From: Enterovibrio qingdaonensis
Lineage (GTDB): Bacteria; Pseudomonadota; Gammaproteobacteria; Enterobacterales; Vibrionaceae
Length of the DNA stretch: 64,000 bases
Assembly: GCF_028683135.1 (NCBI RefSeq)
Contig: NZ_JAJUBB010000009.1
Location: 62,001-126,000 of the forward strand
Direction: 5' to 3'
Shown here: positions 38,151-49,098 of the stretch, in pieces
Position numbering within the stretch: position 1 is the stretch's first letter
Layout of the letters: each line of letters starts with the position of its first letter
Notes under the pieces: model-generated
Told to the model about the DNA's origin: nothing
Seen by the model: the letters and a program-made list of their open reading frames with translations, nothing else
Databases searched by the model: none
Made by a program: the position numbers and the translations under genes

Positions 38151-39901
38151 TGTTTAAGGGAAAAAACAAACCTAAAAATCCTCGGGCGATAAAGCAGGTG
38201 CCAACGTTTATCAAATGGCGCTTCGTTACGGTTTGTATCTTTATTTCTTTGGCACTTTTCGGCCTCATCGCTCGTGCTGCCTACATTCAAGTGATCGAAC
38301 CTGATCGCCTTCGTTACGAAGGCGATTTGCGTTCAGTCCGAGTCAAAGCCCTCCCATCTGCCCGTGGCATGATCTCTGATCGAAATGGTGAACCCTTAGC
38401 GGTTAGCGTGCCTGTTCAAGCTGTTTACGTTGACCCCGTTACTGTGTTTAAAAACGGCGGATTGGCGGAAACAGATCGCTGGTACGCCTTGGCAGATGTA
38501 CTCGGTCTCGACCGCAAAGAGATGCTGGCTCGCATAGAAAAGAACAAGAAAAAGCGCTTTATCTACCTTCAGCGACAAGTCGGCCCAGCTATGTCTGAGT
38601 ACGTAAAAAGCCTAAAACTGCCGGGGATTGGCCTTAACGATGAATCTCGTCGTTTTTATCCTACCGGTGAGGTTAGTGCTCACTTAGTTGGCGTGACAGG
38701 TATCGACGGACGCGGCTTGGAAGGCATCGAGCGCGGTTACGACGGTTGGCTCAGTGGTGAGCCTGGACGACGTACTGTTCGAAAAGACCGATATGGCCGA
38801 GTTGTTGAAAATATCTCTTTGGAAGCGAAAGAAGAAGGGAAACCGCTAGAGCTGAGTATTGATCAGCGTCTGCAGGCGATTTCATACCGTGCGATAAAAC
38901 AAGCTGTCGCTGATTACCGTGCTACCTCAGGCTCACTGGTCATGGTGGATGTGCGGACCGGCGAAGTGCTTGCAATGGTTAACGCGCCGTCCTACAACCC
39001 GAATAATCGCTCGGATCTTAAAAGTTTCAAAATGCGTAACCGCGCCATCACTGATGTGTTTGAACCCGGTTCTACCATTAAGCCTCTCGTTGTACTTGCT
39101 GCATTGGAAAACGGCGTCGCTGATGAACACACGATTATTGATACCGGCAACGGCATTATGTCGATTGGTGGTGCACGTGTTCGTGATGTCTCTAAGGTTG
39201 GCAAAGCAGACCTTCGGAAAATTCTCAAAAAATCCAGCAACATTGGCGTAAGTAAGTTGTCTCTATCTATGCCAGTTGATGCGTTGTTGGGGCTTTACAG
39301 CAGTTTTGGCATTGGTGATGCCACGGGTGTAAACCTGATTGGCGAGTCTTTTGGTTTATATCCCAACCGTCGACGTTGGTCTGACTTTGAGCGTGCGACG
39401 CTGGCCTTTGGTTACGGATTATCGATTACGCCTGCGCAGTTAGCGCGTGCTTACGCCACTCTGGGTAGCCTTGGGATCAACCGACCACTTTCCATTTTGA
39501 AAACAGAAGCGGTTGTACCGGGCAAGCAAGTTGCTTCACGTGAAAATACACGCAAGCTGCTCGATATGTTGGAGTCTGTGACCGAAAAAGGTGGCAGTGC
39601 CCATCGTGCTGCAGTGCCAGGATATCGAGTCGGTGCAAAGACAGGTACGGCGAAAGTCGCTGTGGCGGGTGGCTACGGTGATGAATACATTGGATACACA
39701 GCGGGAATTGCGCCTATTAGCGATCCACGTATTGCCTTGGTGGTTGTGATCAACGAACCACAAGGTGACAAATATTACGGCGGCCAAGTTGCGGCCCCCG
39801 TCTTTTCTGAAGTGATGAAAAGCGCGTTACAGATTTTGAATATTGCACCGGATGCGGAGCAGTCCCAGTTACAACTTGCTAATACAAACAGGCAGAACTG
39901 A
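38150..39901 (+). CDS. ftsI: FtsI (PBP3), septal peptidoglycan transpeptidase
   Basis: A 583-residue class B penicillin-binding protein. It has an N-terminal membrane helix (FVTVCIFISLALFGLIARA), a pedestal domain (about 60-230) and the transpeptidase domain with SxxK at S308-K311 (GSTIKPL), SxN in KKSSNIGVSK, and KTG in GAKTGTAK. It crosslinks septal peptidoglycan with FtsW and is the target of cephalexin and aztreonam. The GTG start shares a base with the ftsL stop. The stop shares a base with murE (TGATG). Confidence 0.97.
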   Translation: MFKGKNKPKNPRAIKQVPTFIKWRFVTVCIFISLALFGLIARAAYIQVIEPDRLRYEGDLRSVRVKALPSARGMISDRNGEPLAVSVPVQAVYVDPVTVFKNGGLAETDRWYALADVLGLDRKEMLARIEKNKKKRFIYLQRQVGPAMSEYVKSLKLPGIGLNDESRRFYPTGEVSAHLVGVTGIDGRGLEGIERGYDGWLSGEPGRRTVRKDRYGRVVENISLEAKEEGKPLELSIDQRLQAISYRAIKQAVADYRATSGSLVMVDVRTGEVLAMVNAPSYNPNNRSDLKSFKMRNRAITDVFEPGSTIKPLVVLAALENGVADEHTIIDTGNGIMSIGGARVRDVSKVGKADLRKILKKSSNIGVSKLSLSMPVDALLGLYSSFGIGDATGVNLIGESFGLYPNRRRWSDFERATLAFGYGLSITPAQLARAYATLGSLGINRPLSILKTEAVVPGKQVASRENTRKLLDMLESVTEKGGSAHRAAVPGYRVGAKTGTAKVAVAGGYGDEYIGYTAGIAPISDPRIALVVVINEPQGDKYYGGQVAAPVFSEVMKSALQILNIAPDAEQSQLQLANTNRQN

Positions 39902-41388
39902 TGCCGAATACAAGTCTTAAAAATCTATTGGCACCCTGGTATCACCTTGAGCAGGATGTCGTTATCTCAGGCCTGAAATTGGACAATCGCCATATTCAGA
40001 CTGGAGATGTTTTCGTGGCCATCCAAGGGCACGCATTAGATGCGCGTCGATTTATTCCTGACGCGATTGCAGCTGGTGCTGCTGCCGTTATTGCCGACGA
40101 TGGCGATACCAATGGTAAGTTCGGAGTTGAAATACATGGCAATGTGCCTGTTATTGCGTTTCCGCATTTGAAATCCACGCTTTCTGAAATATCTGCGCGC
40201 TATTTTCAGCAACCGAGCCAGGCAATGACCGTGATTGGTGTGACCGGGACGAACGGTAAAACAACCATCAGCCAGCTTGTGGCGCAGTGGATTGATTTGC
40301 TTGATGGTAAAGCGGCAGTGATGGGCACCACGGGCAACGGATTTTTAGCGTCTCTTGAACCCGCTCTTAATACCACAGGGAGCGCAGTGGACATTCAAGA
40401 GCAGCTTGCGCGATTTCATGCGGCAGGTGCCTCTCATGTTGCAATGGAAGTTTCTTCCCACGGTTTAGTTCAAGATCGCGTGAAAGCGGTTGCATTCGAC
40501 GCAGCCATTTTTACCAACCTTAGTCGTGACCATCTTGATTATCACGGCACCATGGAAGCCTACGCCGAAGCAAAACTGCGCCTATTTACCCATTATGGAA
40601 CGCCTGTGTCCGTGATCAATGCAGACGACAGTGTTGGTGCAGAGTGGTTACGCAGCATGCCAGAAGCCATTGCGGTGTCGATGTCCGCAGCCGATGTAGC
40701 TTCACATCAGGGACGTAAGCTTTGGTTGACTCACGTTGACTATGCGACCAGTGGCGTGAGCATCGCGTTTGATTCTGATTGGGGGACAGGGCAATTTACA
40801 GCACCGCTTGTCGGTGAGTTTAATGTCATGAACCTGCTATTGAGCCTAGCAACCCTACTGGGGTTGGGGTACGACAAAGAAGCATTGATAGCTTCGGCAT
40901 CACAACTTCAAGCCGTTATTGGTCGTATGGAAGTTTTTCATCACCCTGACAAACCTATGATGGTGGTGGATTATGCTCACACCCCCGATGCGCTAGAGAA
41001 GGCTCTTCTTGCATTGCGCCGCCATTGTGACTCAAAACTTTGGTGCATTTTCGGTTGTGGTGGCGATCGCGATAGCGGCAAACGCCCAATGATGGCTGAA
41101 ATTGCTGAACGCCTTTCGGACAACGCTATTTTGACTGATGATAATCCGCGTTCAGAATCTCCAGTGACCATCGTTGAGGACATGCTGAAAGGAATGGCGC
41201 ATCCGAATGACGCCATCGTCTTGCATGATCGCGCTGAAGCTTGCCGTTATGCCTTTGAGAATGCATCGACAAACGATGTGATATTGGTCGCAGGTAAAGG
41301 GCATGAAGATTATCAGGTTCTTGCTTCCGGCACGGTTCACTATTCAGATCGTGAAACCGTACAAGCACTGCTGGAGGGAGAGGTATGA
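39901..41388 (+). CDS. murE: MurE, UDP-MurNAc-tripeptide synthetase
   Basis: A 495-residue Mur ligase adding meso-diaminopimelate to UDP-MurNAc-L-Ala-D-Glu. ATP-binding P-loop VTGTNGKTT near 114-122. The amino-acid specificity motif DNPR is visible (DDNPRSESP), which indicates meso-DAP rather than lysine. VAMEVSSHGL contains conserved substrate residues. All three Mur domains are present, and length is normal. It overlaps murF by 4 bases. Confidence 0.97.
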   Translation: MPNTSLKNLLAPWYHLEQDVVISGLKLDNRHIQTGDVFVAIQGHALDARRFIPDAIAAGAAAVIADDGDTNGKFGVEIHGNVPVIAFPHLKSTLSEISARYFQQPSQAMTVIGVTGTNGKTTISQLVAQWIDLLDGKAAVMGTTGNGFLASLEPALNTTGSAVDIQEQLARFHAAGASHVAMEVSSHGLVQDRVKAVAFDAAIFTNLSRDHLDYHGTMEAYAEAKLRLFTHYGTPVSVINADDSVGAEWLRSMPEAIAVSMSAADVASHQGRKLWLTHVDYATSGVSIAFDSDWGTGQFTAPLVGEFNVMNLLLSLATLLGLGYDKEALIASASQLQAVIGRMEVFHHPDKPMMVVDYAHTPDALEKALLALRRHCDSKLWCIFGCGGDRDSGKRPMMAEIAERLSDNAILTDDNPRSESPVTIVEDMLKGMAHPNDAIVLHDRAEACRYAFENASTNDVILVAGKGHEDYQVLASGTVHYSDRETVQALLEGEV

Positions 41389-42746
41389 TTCCAGTTTCAT
41401 TAACGACATTGCGCGACGTATTAAAGGCAGATCTTGTCGGTAAAGATGTCACGATTGATGCCGTTTCAACGGACACAAGGACGTTGGGTGACGGTGCTTT
41501 GTTTGTGGCGTTAGTTGGCGAGCGTTTTGATGCGCATGATTTCGTCGAAACAGCGAAAAACAATGGTGCATCCGCAGTGCTTATTTCTAAGCCTGTAGAC
41601 ATCGACTTGCCTCAATTAGTGGTGGAAAACACCACGTTCGCACTCGGACAACTCGGTGCGTGGGTAAAATCGCAGTGTAATGTGAAGACCATTGCCCTTA
41701 CTGGCAGCTGTGGCAAAACCACTGTCAAAGAAATGCTAGCCGCCATTTTGTCGCGCAAAGGACAAACCCTTTATACCGCAGGCAATTTTAATAACGATAT
41801 CGGTGTGCCTCTGACGCTGCTTCGTTTACAGCCATCGGATGATTTCGCTGTGATGGAGCTAGGTGCGAATCATATTGGCGAAATTGCATATACCACACAA
41901 CTTGTGAAACCAGACATTGCGTTGGTAACAAACTTAGCCGCAGCGCACCTTGAAGGGTTCGGCTCTTTAGCGGGTGTGGCAAAGGCGAAAGGCGAAATAT
42001 ACGAAGGACTTGCTCCAGGTTCCATCGCCATTGTGAATTTGGACAGCAACGGTGGCGATGCATGGACATCGGTATTGGCGGATAAGCGTGTTCAGACCAT
42101 GACGGTGAGCGACGTGCCTGCTGATTTTCATGCAAAGAATATTCAACAGCTTGAGTCTGGCTGCTATGCATTTACGCTGGTAACGCCAGATGGTGAGTTT
42201 CCTGTTTCGCTAAGTCTTCCTGGTGAACACAACGTCGCGAATGCGGTATTGGCGGCGATGACTGCGATGAATATCGACGGAATTACCGCCGATGACGTTA
42301 TGGAAGGGCTGGCATCCGTGGCACCTGTTAAAGGGCGTGGTGCCATTAGTTTCCCTCGTCCAAACCTACGATTGATTGATGACAGCTATAACGCCAGTCT
42401 GGCGGCAATGAAGGCTGCAGTTGATCTACTAGACGGTTTTGACGGTGAAAAAGTGATTGTGCTTGCTGATATGGCCGAGATGGGGGAACACTCTGCCTCT
42501 GTGCATCAAGAAGTGGCAGATCACCTTGCTAATGCATCCATTCAGACTGTTATTACTCATGGACCGGCCAGCACTGTGATTAGTGCGCAGTGTGGTGGTC
42601 AACATTTCGAGCAAAAAGACGCGCTCATTGCGCATGTAGTAGAACTCATGAAAACAAAACCTGAAGTATCCGTGCTGGTCAAAGGTGCCAACGGAATGAA
42701 AATGTGGGAAGTGGTATCAGCCATCGAGGAGGCAGCAAAATGCTAG
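41385..42746 (+). CDS. murF: MurF, UDP-MurNAc-pentapeptide synthetase
   Basis: A 453-residue Mur ligase adding D-Ala-D-Ala to the tripeptide precursor. P-loop [26 protein letters not shown] is the Mur central-domain motif; [15 protein letters not shown] is typical of MurF. It needs D-Ala-D-Ala from a Ddl ligase whose gene is not in this cluster. It overlaps murE by 4 bases and mraY by 7. Confidence 0.97.
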   Translation: MIPVSLTTLRDVLKADLVGKDVTIDAVSTDTRTLGDGALFVALVGERFDAHDFVETAKNNGASAVLISKPVDIDLPQLVVENTTFALGQLGAWVKSQCNVKTIALTGSCGKTTVKEMLAAILSRKGQTLYTAGNFNNDIGVPLTLLRLQPSDDFAVMELGANHIGEIAYTTQLVKPDIALVTNLAAAHLEGFGSLAGVAKAKGEIYEGLAPGSIAIVNLDSNGGDAWTSVLADKRVQTMTVSDVPADFHAKNIQQLESGCYAFTLVTPDGEFPVSLSLPGEHNVANAVLAAMTAMNIDGITADDVMEGLASVAPVKGRGAISFPRPNLRLIDDSYNASLAAMKAAVDLLDGFDGEKVIVLADMAEMGEHSASVHQEVADHLANASIQTVITHGPASTVISAQCGGQHFEQKDALIAHVVELMKTKPEVSVLVKGANGMKMWEVVSAIEEAAKC

Positions 42747-43822
42747 ATTGGCTATCAGATCTTCTGACGCAACAGTTTTCCTTCTTCCGTCTGTTCGATT
42801 ACCTGACGTTTCGTGCGATCTTGAGTGTCCTAACCGCACTTTTACTTTCCCTTTGGATGGGCCCTCGCCTTATTGCACGCCTTCAAATGCTGCAAATTGG
42901 TCAAGTTGTTCGTAACGAAGGTCCTGAATCTCATTTCAGCAAGCGCGGTACGCCTACCATGGGCGGCATTATGATCCTGACTGCGATCACTGTGACCGTA
43001 TTGCTTTGGGCGGATTTATCGAACCCTTACGTTTGGGCGGTGCTATTCGTGACCTTGGGCTATGGTGCAATCGGCTTTGTCGATGATTACCGTAAAGTGG
43101 TCCGAAAGAACACGGATGGTCTCATCGCGCGCTGGAAGTACTTCTGGCAGTCAGCCATTGCGCTGATTGTGGCGTTTGCGCTGTATGCACACGGTAAAGA
43201 TACCGCAGCCACGCAACTTGTCGTTCCTTTCTTTAAAGACGTGATGCCGCAACTTGGTTTGTTCTACGTCGTCTTCACTTATTTTGTCATTGTCGGTACC
43301 AGTAATGCCGTTAACCTCACGGACGGACTAGATGGCCTTGCCATTATGCCTACCGTGATGGTTGCCAGCGGTTTTGCGTTTATCGCATGGGCAACGGGTA
43401 ACGTGAACTTCGCTGAGTACCTGCACATCCCGTACATCAAAGACGCGGATGAGCTGGTGGTCGTCTGTGCAGCCATTGTGGGGGCTGGTCTTGGTTTCCT
43501 CTGGTTCAATACTTATCCGGCTCAAGTCTTTATGGGCGATGTAGGCTCGCTGGCACTTGGCGGAGCACTGGGCACGATTGCTGTGCTGGTGCGTCAGGAG
43601 TTTTTGCTAGTGATCATGGGTGGTGTATTCGTAATGGAAACCCTGTCAGTGATTCTGCAGGTAGGTTCTTACAAGCTACGCGGACAACGTATTTTCCGCA
43701 TGGCTCCGATACACCATCACTATGAGTTAAAAGGTTGGCCGGAGCCGCGCGTTATCGTGCGATTCTGGATCATTACGCTGATGCTGGTTCTTGCCGGACT
43801 GGCTACCTTGAAGGTGCGCTAG
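42740..43822 (+). CDS. mraY: MraY, phospho-MurNAc-pentapeptide translocase
   Basis: A 360-residue polytopic enzyme with about ten membrane helices that makes lipid I from UDP-MurNAc-pentapeptide and undecaprenyl phosphate. Mg2+ and substrate motifs: GFVDDYRKV (Asp pair), [13 protein letters not shown] and [12 protein letters not shown] start at ATG 42740, giving the family length of 360; GAGGAGG lies 7 bases upstream inside murF. An upstream in-frame start at 42704 adds 12 unrelated residues. The stop abuts the murD ATG directly. Confidence 0.97.
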   Translation: MLDWLSDLLTQQFSFFRLFDYLTFRAILSVLTALLLSLWMGPRLIARLQMLQIGQVVRNEGPESHFSKRGTPTMGGIMILTAITVTVLLWADLSNPYVWAVLFVTLGYGAIGFVDDYRKVVRKNTDGLIARWKYFWQSAIALIVAFALYAHGKDTAATQLVVPFFKDVMPQLGLFYVVFTYFVIVGTSNAVNLTDGLDGLAIMPTVMVASGFAFIAWATGNVNFAEYLHIPYIKDADELVVVCAAIVGAGLGFLWFNTYPAQVFMGDVGSLALGGALGTIAVLVRQEFLLVIMGGVFVMETLSVILQVGSYKLRGQRIFRMAPIHHHYELKGWPEPRVIVRFWIITLMLVLAGLATLKVR

Positions 43823-45166
43823 ATGAACACGGTAGCCGCAACAAAAAACATTGTGGTAATAGGGCTCGGTATGACCGGGCTCTCCGTCGTTAAGCACCTT
43901 GTAAAAAAAGCCGACGGCGCGACCATCCGTGTGATTGATACCCGTACTAACCCGCCGGGTGCTGAACAGCTTCCTGCAAACGTTGCCCTGCATGCTGGCG
44001 GCTGGAATATGGAGTGGTTACTAACTGCTGACCAGATTGTTGCCAGTCCGGGGGTTGCGCTTGCCACTCCTGAACTTCGTGCAGCATCAGAGCAAGGTAT
44101 TGAGATTGTCGGTGACATAGAACTGTTCGCTCGTGATGTCTCTAAACCCGTCATCGGTATTACTGGTTCAAACGGCAAGAGTACGGTAACGAGCCTTGTT
44201 GGTGAAATGGCAAAAGCTGACGGCGTTAATGTCGGTGTTGGTGGCAACATTGGCTTTGCTGCACTGGACATGTTAGCGAATGACCATGATCTGTATGTCC
44301 TTGAACTTTCCAGCTTCCAATTGGAAACCACCTCATCGCTGGACATGGTGGCGGCGGTATTTCTGAACCTGTCTGAAGATCACATGGATCGTTACGACGG
44401 AATGGAAGACTACCGCCAAGCAAAACTGCGTATATTCGAACAGACCCAATTGGCGGTCTGGAACCACGATGATCTGCAAACGAAAGCTCAAACTTCAGTA
44501 AAAGCGATAAGCTTTGGTTTTGCTGAAGGTGACTACACACTCACTCGCCGTGATGGTGAAGAGTGGCTGACTGCAAACGGTGAGCAAGTGATGGCAGTTT
44601 CTGAGATTGCCCTAGTTGGCCGCCATAACGTTGCAAACTGTCTCGCTGCCATGGCATTGGCTGATGCTGCTGGCATTTCTCGCAATGCACAACGTGCAGC
44701 AATGCGTGAATACACGGGCTTACCTCATCGCTGTCAGCAAGTAATTAAACACGATGGCGTGCTTTGGGTGAATGACTCGAAAGCCACCAACCCTGCAAGT
44801 ACCCTAGCCGCGCTTGATGGCCTGCAACTTGCGGGTAAATTACATTTACTTGTCGGCGGTGACGGCAAAGGCGCGGAGTTTTCCTCGCTTAAGCCCGTAT
44901 TGGATAAGCTTGATGTTGCACTTTATTGCTATGGTCGCGACGGACATGCGTTTACAGCGTTAGTCGCTGAACCGATTGTTGTTGAGACCATGCAGCAAGC
45001 CATGGATATCGCTGCCGAAACGTCGAAGGAAGGAGATATGGTGTTGCTTTCTCCTGCGTGTGCGAGCTTTGACCAGTTCCCCAATTTCATGGTGCGCGGC
45101 GACACCTTTGCAGGTTATGCACGAGAAATCACTGCACGTCATTCAGAGGAGAGTATCTCAGGATGA
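43823..45166 (+). CDS. murD: MurD, UDP-MurNAc-L-Ala:D-Glu ligase
   Basis: A 447-residue Mur ligase adding D-glutamate. N-terminal Rossmann domain ([16 protein letters not shown]), P-loop [15 protein letters not shown], and C-terminal motifs [16 protein letters not shown] and [14 protein letters not shown]. The ATG follows the mraY TAG with no gap; GAAGGTG lies 6 bases before it. It overlaps ftsW by 4 bases. Confidence 0.97.
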   Translation: MNTVAATKNIVVIGLGMTGLSVVKHLVKKADGATIRVIDTRTNPPGAEQLPANVALHAGGWNMEWLLTADQIVASPGVALATPELRAASEQGIEIVGDIELFARDVSKPVIGITGSNGKSTVTSLVGEMAKADGVNVGVGGNIGFAALDMLANDHDLYVLELSSFQLETTSSLDMVAAVFLNLSEDHMDRYDGMEDYRQAKLRIFEQTQLAVWNHDDLQTKAQTSVKAISFGFAEGDYTLTRRDGEEWLTANGEQVMAVSEIALVGRHNVANCLAAMALADAAGISRNAQRAAMREYTGLPHRCQQVIKHDGVLWVNDSKATNPASTLAALDGLQLAGKLHLLVGGDGKGAEFSSLKPVLDKLDVALYCYGRDGHAFTALVAEPIVVETMQQAMDIAAETSKEGDMVLLSPACASFDQFPNFMVRGDTFAGYAREITARHSEESISG

Positions 45167-46374
45167 TGGGAATCAAGTGGGAAGACATCAATGTCTGGCG
45201 TTGGGCGACGAAGCCTGCGCCAACCGCTTTGTATGACCGTCAACTGGTATGGCTCTCTTTTGGGTTGATGATGGTCGGCCTGATAATGGTGTCGTCAGCA
45301 TCAATACCCGTGTCGACACGCTTGGTTGATCAGCCGTTCTACTTTGCAATGCGACAGGGAATTTACCTGTTTGGCGCGATCATTCTCGCGGGATTCGCGA
45401 TGCAAATTCCGCTGTCACGCTGGCAGCAATTAAGCATCCCAATGCTACTTGTCTCTTTGTTTCTGTTGTTTGCCGTTCTGTTTGTGGGCCGTTCGGTGAA
45501 TGGCGCGGTGCGTTGGCTACCATTGGGCGTGATTAACCTCCAGCCAGCAGAAGTGGCAAAACTCTCTCTATTCTTATTCATCTCTGGTTACTTGGTGCGT
45601 CGTCAGGGTGAAGTACGAGAAAGCTTCCGTGGCTTTTTTAAGCCGCTTGCCGTGCTGGTGGTGATAGCAGTCTTGCTTCTGGCTCAGCCGGATCTGGGGT
45701 CGGTCATTGTGATGTTTGTGACAACCGTCGGCATGCTGTTTATTGCGGGTGCTAAGTTGTGGCAATTCGGTGCGTTGCTCGCAACTGGGCTGGGGTTAGT
45801 GGGCGCACTGATTCTAGCAGAGCCATACCGCGTAGCGCGTGTGACCTCATTCTTAGACCCGTGGGATGACCCTTTTGGTAAAGGCTATCAGCTAACGCAA
45901 TCTCTTATGGCATTTGGTCGTGGTGATTGGTTTGGGCAGGGGCTAGGTAATTCCATTCAGAAATTGGAATACCTGCCAGAAGCGCATACCGACTTTGTTG
46001 TTGCCGTTTTGGCCGAAGAGTTAGGTTTGATCGGCGTAACTCTGGTTCTATTAATGGTGTTTGCACTGGTATTCCGTGCGCTTTTTATCGGCAAACGATG
46101 CCTTGAGAATGATCAGCTATTTGGTGGCTATCTTGCGTTTGGTATCGGTATTTGGTTTGCGTTTCAGGCCTTGGTCAATGTCGGTGCCGCCGCAGGTATC
46201 ATGCCGACGAAAGGTCTGACATTGCCGCTTGTAAGTTACGGCGGTTCAAGTTTGTTTGTTATGTCTACTGCGGTTGCGCTTCTGTTGAGAATCGATCATG
46301 AATATCGATTAGAAACCGCGCAAGCGCATCAGCGAATTGTGTCTCATGAAAAACGAAAAAGAACAAAAGAATAA
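45163..46374 (+). CDS. ftsW: FtsW, septal peptidoglycan glycosyltransferase (SEDS)
   Basis: A 403-residue SEDS-family membrane protein that polymerises septal glycan from lipid II together with FtsI. About ten membrane helices. Family motifs: [14 protein letters not shown], the periplasmic loop with [19 protein letters not shown], and [14 protein letters not shown]. Two adjacent ATGs (45163, 45166) are possible; GAGGAG lies 10 bases before the first. It overlaps murG by 29 bases. Confidence 0.96.
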   Translation: MMGIKWEDINVWRWATKPAPTALYDRQLVWLSFGLMMVGLIMVSSASIPVSTRLVDQPFYFAMRQGIYLFGAIILAGFAMQIPLSRWQQLSIPMLLVSLFLLFAVLFVGRSVNGAVRWLPLGVINLQPAEVAKLSLFLFISGYLVRRQGEVRESFRGFFKPLAVLVVIAVLLLAQPDLGSVIVMFVTTVGMLFIAGAKLWQFGALLATGLGLVGALILAEPYRVARVTSFLDPWDDPFGKGYQLTQSLMAFGRGDWFGQGLGNSIQKLEYLPEAHTDFVVAVLAEELGLIGVTLVLLMVFALVFRALFIGKRCLENDQLFGGYLAFGIGIWFAFQALVNVGAAAGIMPTKGLTLPLVSYGGSSLFVMSTAVALLLRIDHEYRLETAQAHQRIVSHEKRKRTKE

Positions 46375-47416
46375 AAGACTCCTTGTCATGGCTGGCGGAA
46401 CCGGTGGCCATGTTTTTCCAGGGCTTGCTGTTGCACAAGAGCTACAGCAACAAGGCTGGGAAATTCGCTGGCTGGGTACTGCAGACCGTATGGAAGCGGA
46501 ACTCGTGCCAAAACATGGTATTGAGATCGATTTTATTCATGTAAAAGGGCTGCGTGGTGCAGGGTTTGCGCGTAAACTGCTTGCCCCTTGGATGATATTG
46601 AACGCCGTCATTCAAGCGAGAAAATACATCAAGCAGTGGAAACCCGACGCTGTGCTCGGTATGGGTGGGTACGTCAGTGGCCCTGGTGGATTAGCTGCAT
46701 GGTTATGTGGCGTCCCTGTCGTGTTGCACGAACAGAATGCCGTGGCAGGTTTGACCAACAGTTGGTTGGCAAAGATTGCCAAACGCGTGTTGCAGGCATT
46801 CCCTGGTGCATTTGCAGATAAAGAAGTGGTGGGTAACCCAGTTCGAAAAGATGTGTGTGAACTGCCACAGGCTCCCGCTTATCAAGATGGCGAGCCACTA
46901 AAGGTATTGGTGATGGGCGGAAGCCAAGGGGCGAGAATTCTGAACCATACCGTGCCGGAAGCCATTGCATTGGTAAAACGTCCGATTGTTGTCAGACACC
47001 AAGCGGGCAAAGGCGCAAAAGATGATACGCAGGCGAGATATCAATCAGCTGGTGTAGATTGCGTCGAGGTGACAGAGTTTATCGATGATGTCGCGGCTGC
47101 TTACCAATGGGCAGATATGCTGATTTGTCGTTCGGGCGCACTCACAGTTTCAGAAGTGTCTGTGGCGGGCGTTCCCGCGATCTTCGTGCCTTTCATGCAC
47201 AAAGATCGTCAACAAGCACTGAATGCAGAGCACCTGGTAGATAACGGTGCCGCCGTGATGCTGGAACAGCCAGACCTGACAGCACAAAAGCTGGCAGAGA
47301 TTCTAGAAAAACAAAATTCAACGTCTTTGACTGCGATGTCAGAAGCAGCACGAAAAGCGGGCATCAAAGATGCCGCAGTGCGCGTGGCAGATGTCATCAA
47401 AGAAGTCGCAAATTAA
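46346..47416 (+). CDS. murG: MurG, lipid II synthase
   Basis: A 356-residue GT28 glycosyltransferase that adds GlcNAc to lipid I at the cytoplasmic membrane face. N-terminal [29 protein letters not shown] and [11 protein letters not shown], and C-terminal GGSQGAR and the SGALTVSEV donor site are all visible. I start at ATG 46346 inside the ftsW end; a TTG at 46337 is in frame but not needed. No good ribosome site is seen, suggesting translation coupled to ftsW. Confidence 0.96.
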   Translation: MKNEKEQKNKRLLVMAGGTGGHVFPGLAVAQELQQQGWEIRWLGTADRMEAELVPKHGIEIDFIHVKGLRGAGFARKLLAPWMILNAVIQARKYIKQWKPDAVLGMGGYVSGPGGLAAWLCGVPVVLHEQNAVAGLTNSWLAKIAKRVLQAFPGAFADKEVVGNPVRKDVCELPQAPAYQDGEPLKVLVMGGSQGARILNHTVPEAIALVKRPIVVRHQAGKGAKDDTQARYQSAGVDCVEVTEFIDDVAAAYQWADMLICRSGALTVSEVSVAGVPAIFVPFMHKDRQQALNAEHLVDNGAAVMLEQPDLTAQKLAEILEKQNSTSLTAMSEAARKAGIKDAAVRVADVIKEVAN

Positions 47417-47428
47417 GAGAAGAGAGTG

Positions 47429-48892
47429 ATGGGCAAGTTTGATAGTCATCAGTTAGAAAAAATTCGCACCATGGTGCCAGAAATGCGTCGTGTGAAGCGT
47501 ATCCACTTTGTGGGGATCGGCGGGGCTGGTATGTGTGGTATTGCTGAAGTTCTGCTGAATGAAGGCTACGAAGTTACAGGCTCAGATTTGTCTGAGAATG
47601 CCGTCACTCAACGTTTAGAAAGCAAAGGCGCCAAGGTTTTCATTGGGCACGCTGAAGCAAACGTCGATGGCGCAAGCGTTGTTGTGGTGTCCACAGCGAT
47701 AAAGCAAGACAACCCAGAGCTTGTCGCCGCTAAGTCTGCGCGCACACCTGTCGTTCGCCGTGCGGAAATGCTGGCTGAATTGATGCGCTACCGTCATGGA
47801 ATCGCCGTTGCGGGAACGCATGGTAAAACCACGACAACCGCACTGGCTACATTGATTTATCAAGAAGCAGGATTAGATCCTACTTTCGTCAATGGCGGCT
47901 TGGTGAAAAGTGCAGGTACCAATGCGCGTTTGGGGTGCAGCCGTTACCTGATCGCGGAAGCTGATGAGAGCGATGCATCGTTCCTTCATCTTCAACCGAT
48001 GGTAGCGATTGTGACCAACATTGAAGCTGATCATATGGATACGTATGGCGGCGACTTTGGCAAATTGAAGCAGACCTTTATCGATTTTCTACACAAACTG
48101 CCTTTCTATGGTCAGGCGGTGATGTGTATTGACGATCCTGTGGTGCGAGAGCTTATCCCCACAATCTGTCGTCAGGTAATTACCTATGGTTTTGCTGATG
48201 ATGCTGATGTTCAGTTGAAAGACTACCGCCAAGAAGGCCAGAAAGGCATCTTCACTATTTTGCGTAAAGATAAGCCTGAGCTGCACATCGAACTTAATAT
48301 ACCTGGCCGTCATAACGCCCTGAACGCAACAGCGGCAGTTGCTGTTGCAACAGAAGATGGTGTTGAAGACGATGCCATTTTGCGTGCACTAGCAAGTTTT
48401 GAAGGTACTGGCCGTCGCTTTGACCAACTGGGCCTGTTCCCCGTTGATGATGGTGAAGTGTTGCTGGTGGATGATTACGGACATCACCCAAGTGAAGTCG
48501 ACGTAACCATTCAGGCGGCTCGCGCAGGTTGGCCTGATAACCGTTTGGTTATGGTATTCCAACCGCACCGATACAGTCGTACACGTGATTTGTATGATGA
48601 TTTTGCCAATGTGCTTGAGCATGTTGATGTGCTGCTGATGCTGGATGTGTATTCAGCGGGTGAAGTACCAATCGCGGGTGCGGATGGTCGCAGCTTATGT
48701 CGCACTATTCGCAGCCGTGGAAAAATTGATCCGATTTTTGTGCCTGATGTGGACGCACTACCTGCGGCACTTGAAGCCGTGATTCAACCAGGTGATTTGG
48801 TGTTGACTCAAGGTGCTGGTGACATAGGAAAAGTGGCCAGAAAACTGGCGGAATTGAAATTGGATAGAAAAGCATTGAGTGAGCAAAGCTAG
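47429..48892 (+). CDS. murC: MurC, UDP-MurNAc:L-Ala ligase
   Basis: A 487-residue Mur ligase adding L-alanine to UDP-MurNAc. N-terminal [19 protein letters not shown]-loop [27 protein letters not shown], and C-terminal [11 protein letters not shown] and [16 protein letters not shown]. The ATG at 47429 is preferred over the GTG one codon upstream; AGAGAAGAGAG precedes both. The next gene is ftsQ, not ddl. The 206 bp following hold a promoter-like element. Confidence 0.97.
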   Translation: MGKFDSHQLEKIRTMVPEMRRVKRIHFVGIGGAGMCGIAEVLLNEGYEVTGSDLSENAVTQRLESKGAKVFIGHAEANVDGASVVVVSTAIKQDNPELVAAKSARTPVVRRAEMLAELMRYRHGIAVAGTHGKTTTTALATLIYQEAGLDPTFVNGGLVKSAGTNARLGCSRYLIAEADESDASFLHLQPMVAIVTNIEADHMDTYGGDFGKLKQTFIDFLHKLPFYGQAVMCIDDPVVRELIPTICRQVITYGFADDADVQLKDYRQEGQKGIFTILRKDKPELHIELNIPGRHNALNATAAVAVATEDGVEDDAILRALASFEGTGRRFDQLGLFPVDDGEVLLVDDYGHHPSEVDVTIQAARAGWPDNRLVMVFQPHRYSRTRDLYDDFANVLEHVDVLLMLDVYSAGEVPIAGADGRSLCRTIRSRGKIDPIFVPDVDALPAALEAVIQPGDLVLTQGAGDIGKVARKLAELKLDRKALSEQS

Positions 48893-49006
48893 AAATCAGA
48901 GTGGGCTTGCAGCACACCTTAACTGGTTGATGTCTAACTTTTAACCTGTTTTTGGTGGTTTTGCATGTATTTGATCTCAGCTTCATCACTTCTGTGTTAA
49001 GAAGGG

Positions 49007-49036
49007 TTGGTGACCTGTCAAACTGACCGTTATAAT
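49007..49036 (+). promoter_or_regulatory. Candidate ftsQ promoter in the murC-ftsQ gap
   Basis: TTGGTG (49007-49012), 18-base spacer, perfect TATAAT (49031-49036). The -10 lies inside an inverted repeat, GACCG (49025-49029) and CGGTC (49037-49041). Predicted start is near 49043. ftsQ, ftsA and ftsZ have local promoters in E. coli as well. Confidence 0.55.
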
Positions 49037-49098
49037 CGGTCGGCTTTGGAATGAGCAAAGCGGCAGGTTGCCCATCAAGAGCGAGGCAATTGCCAGAT

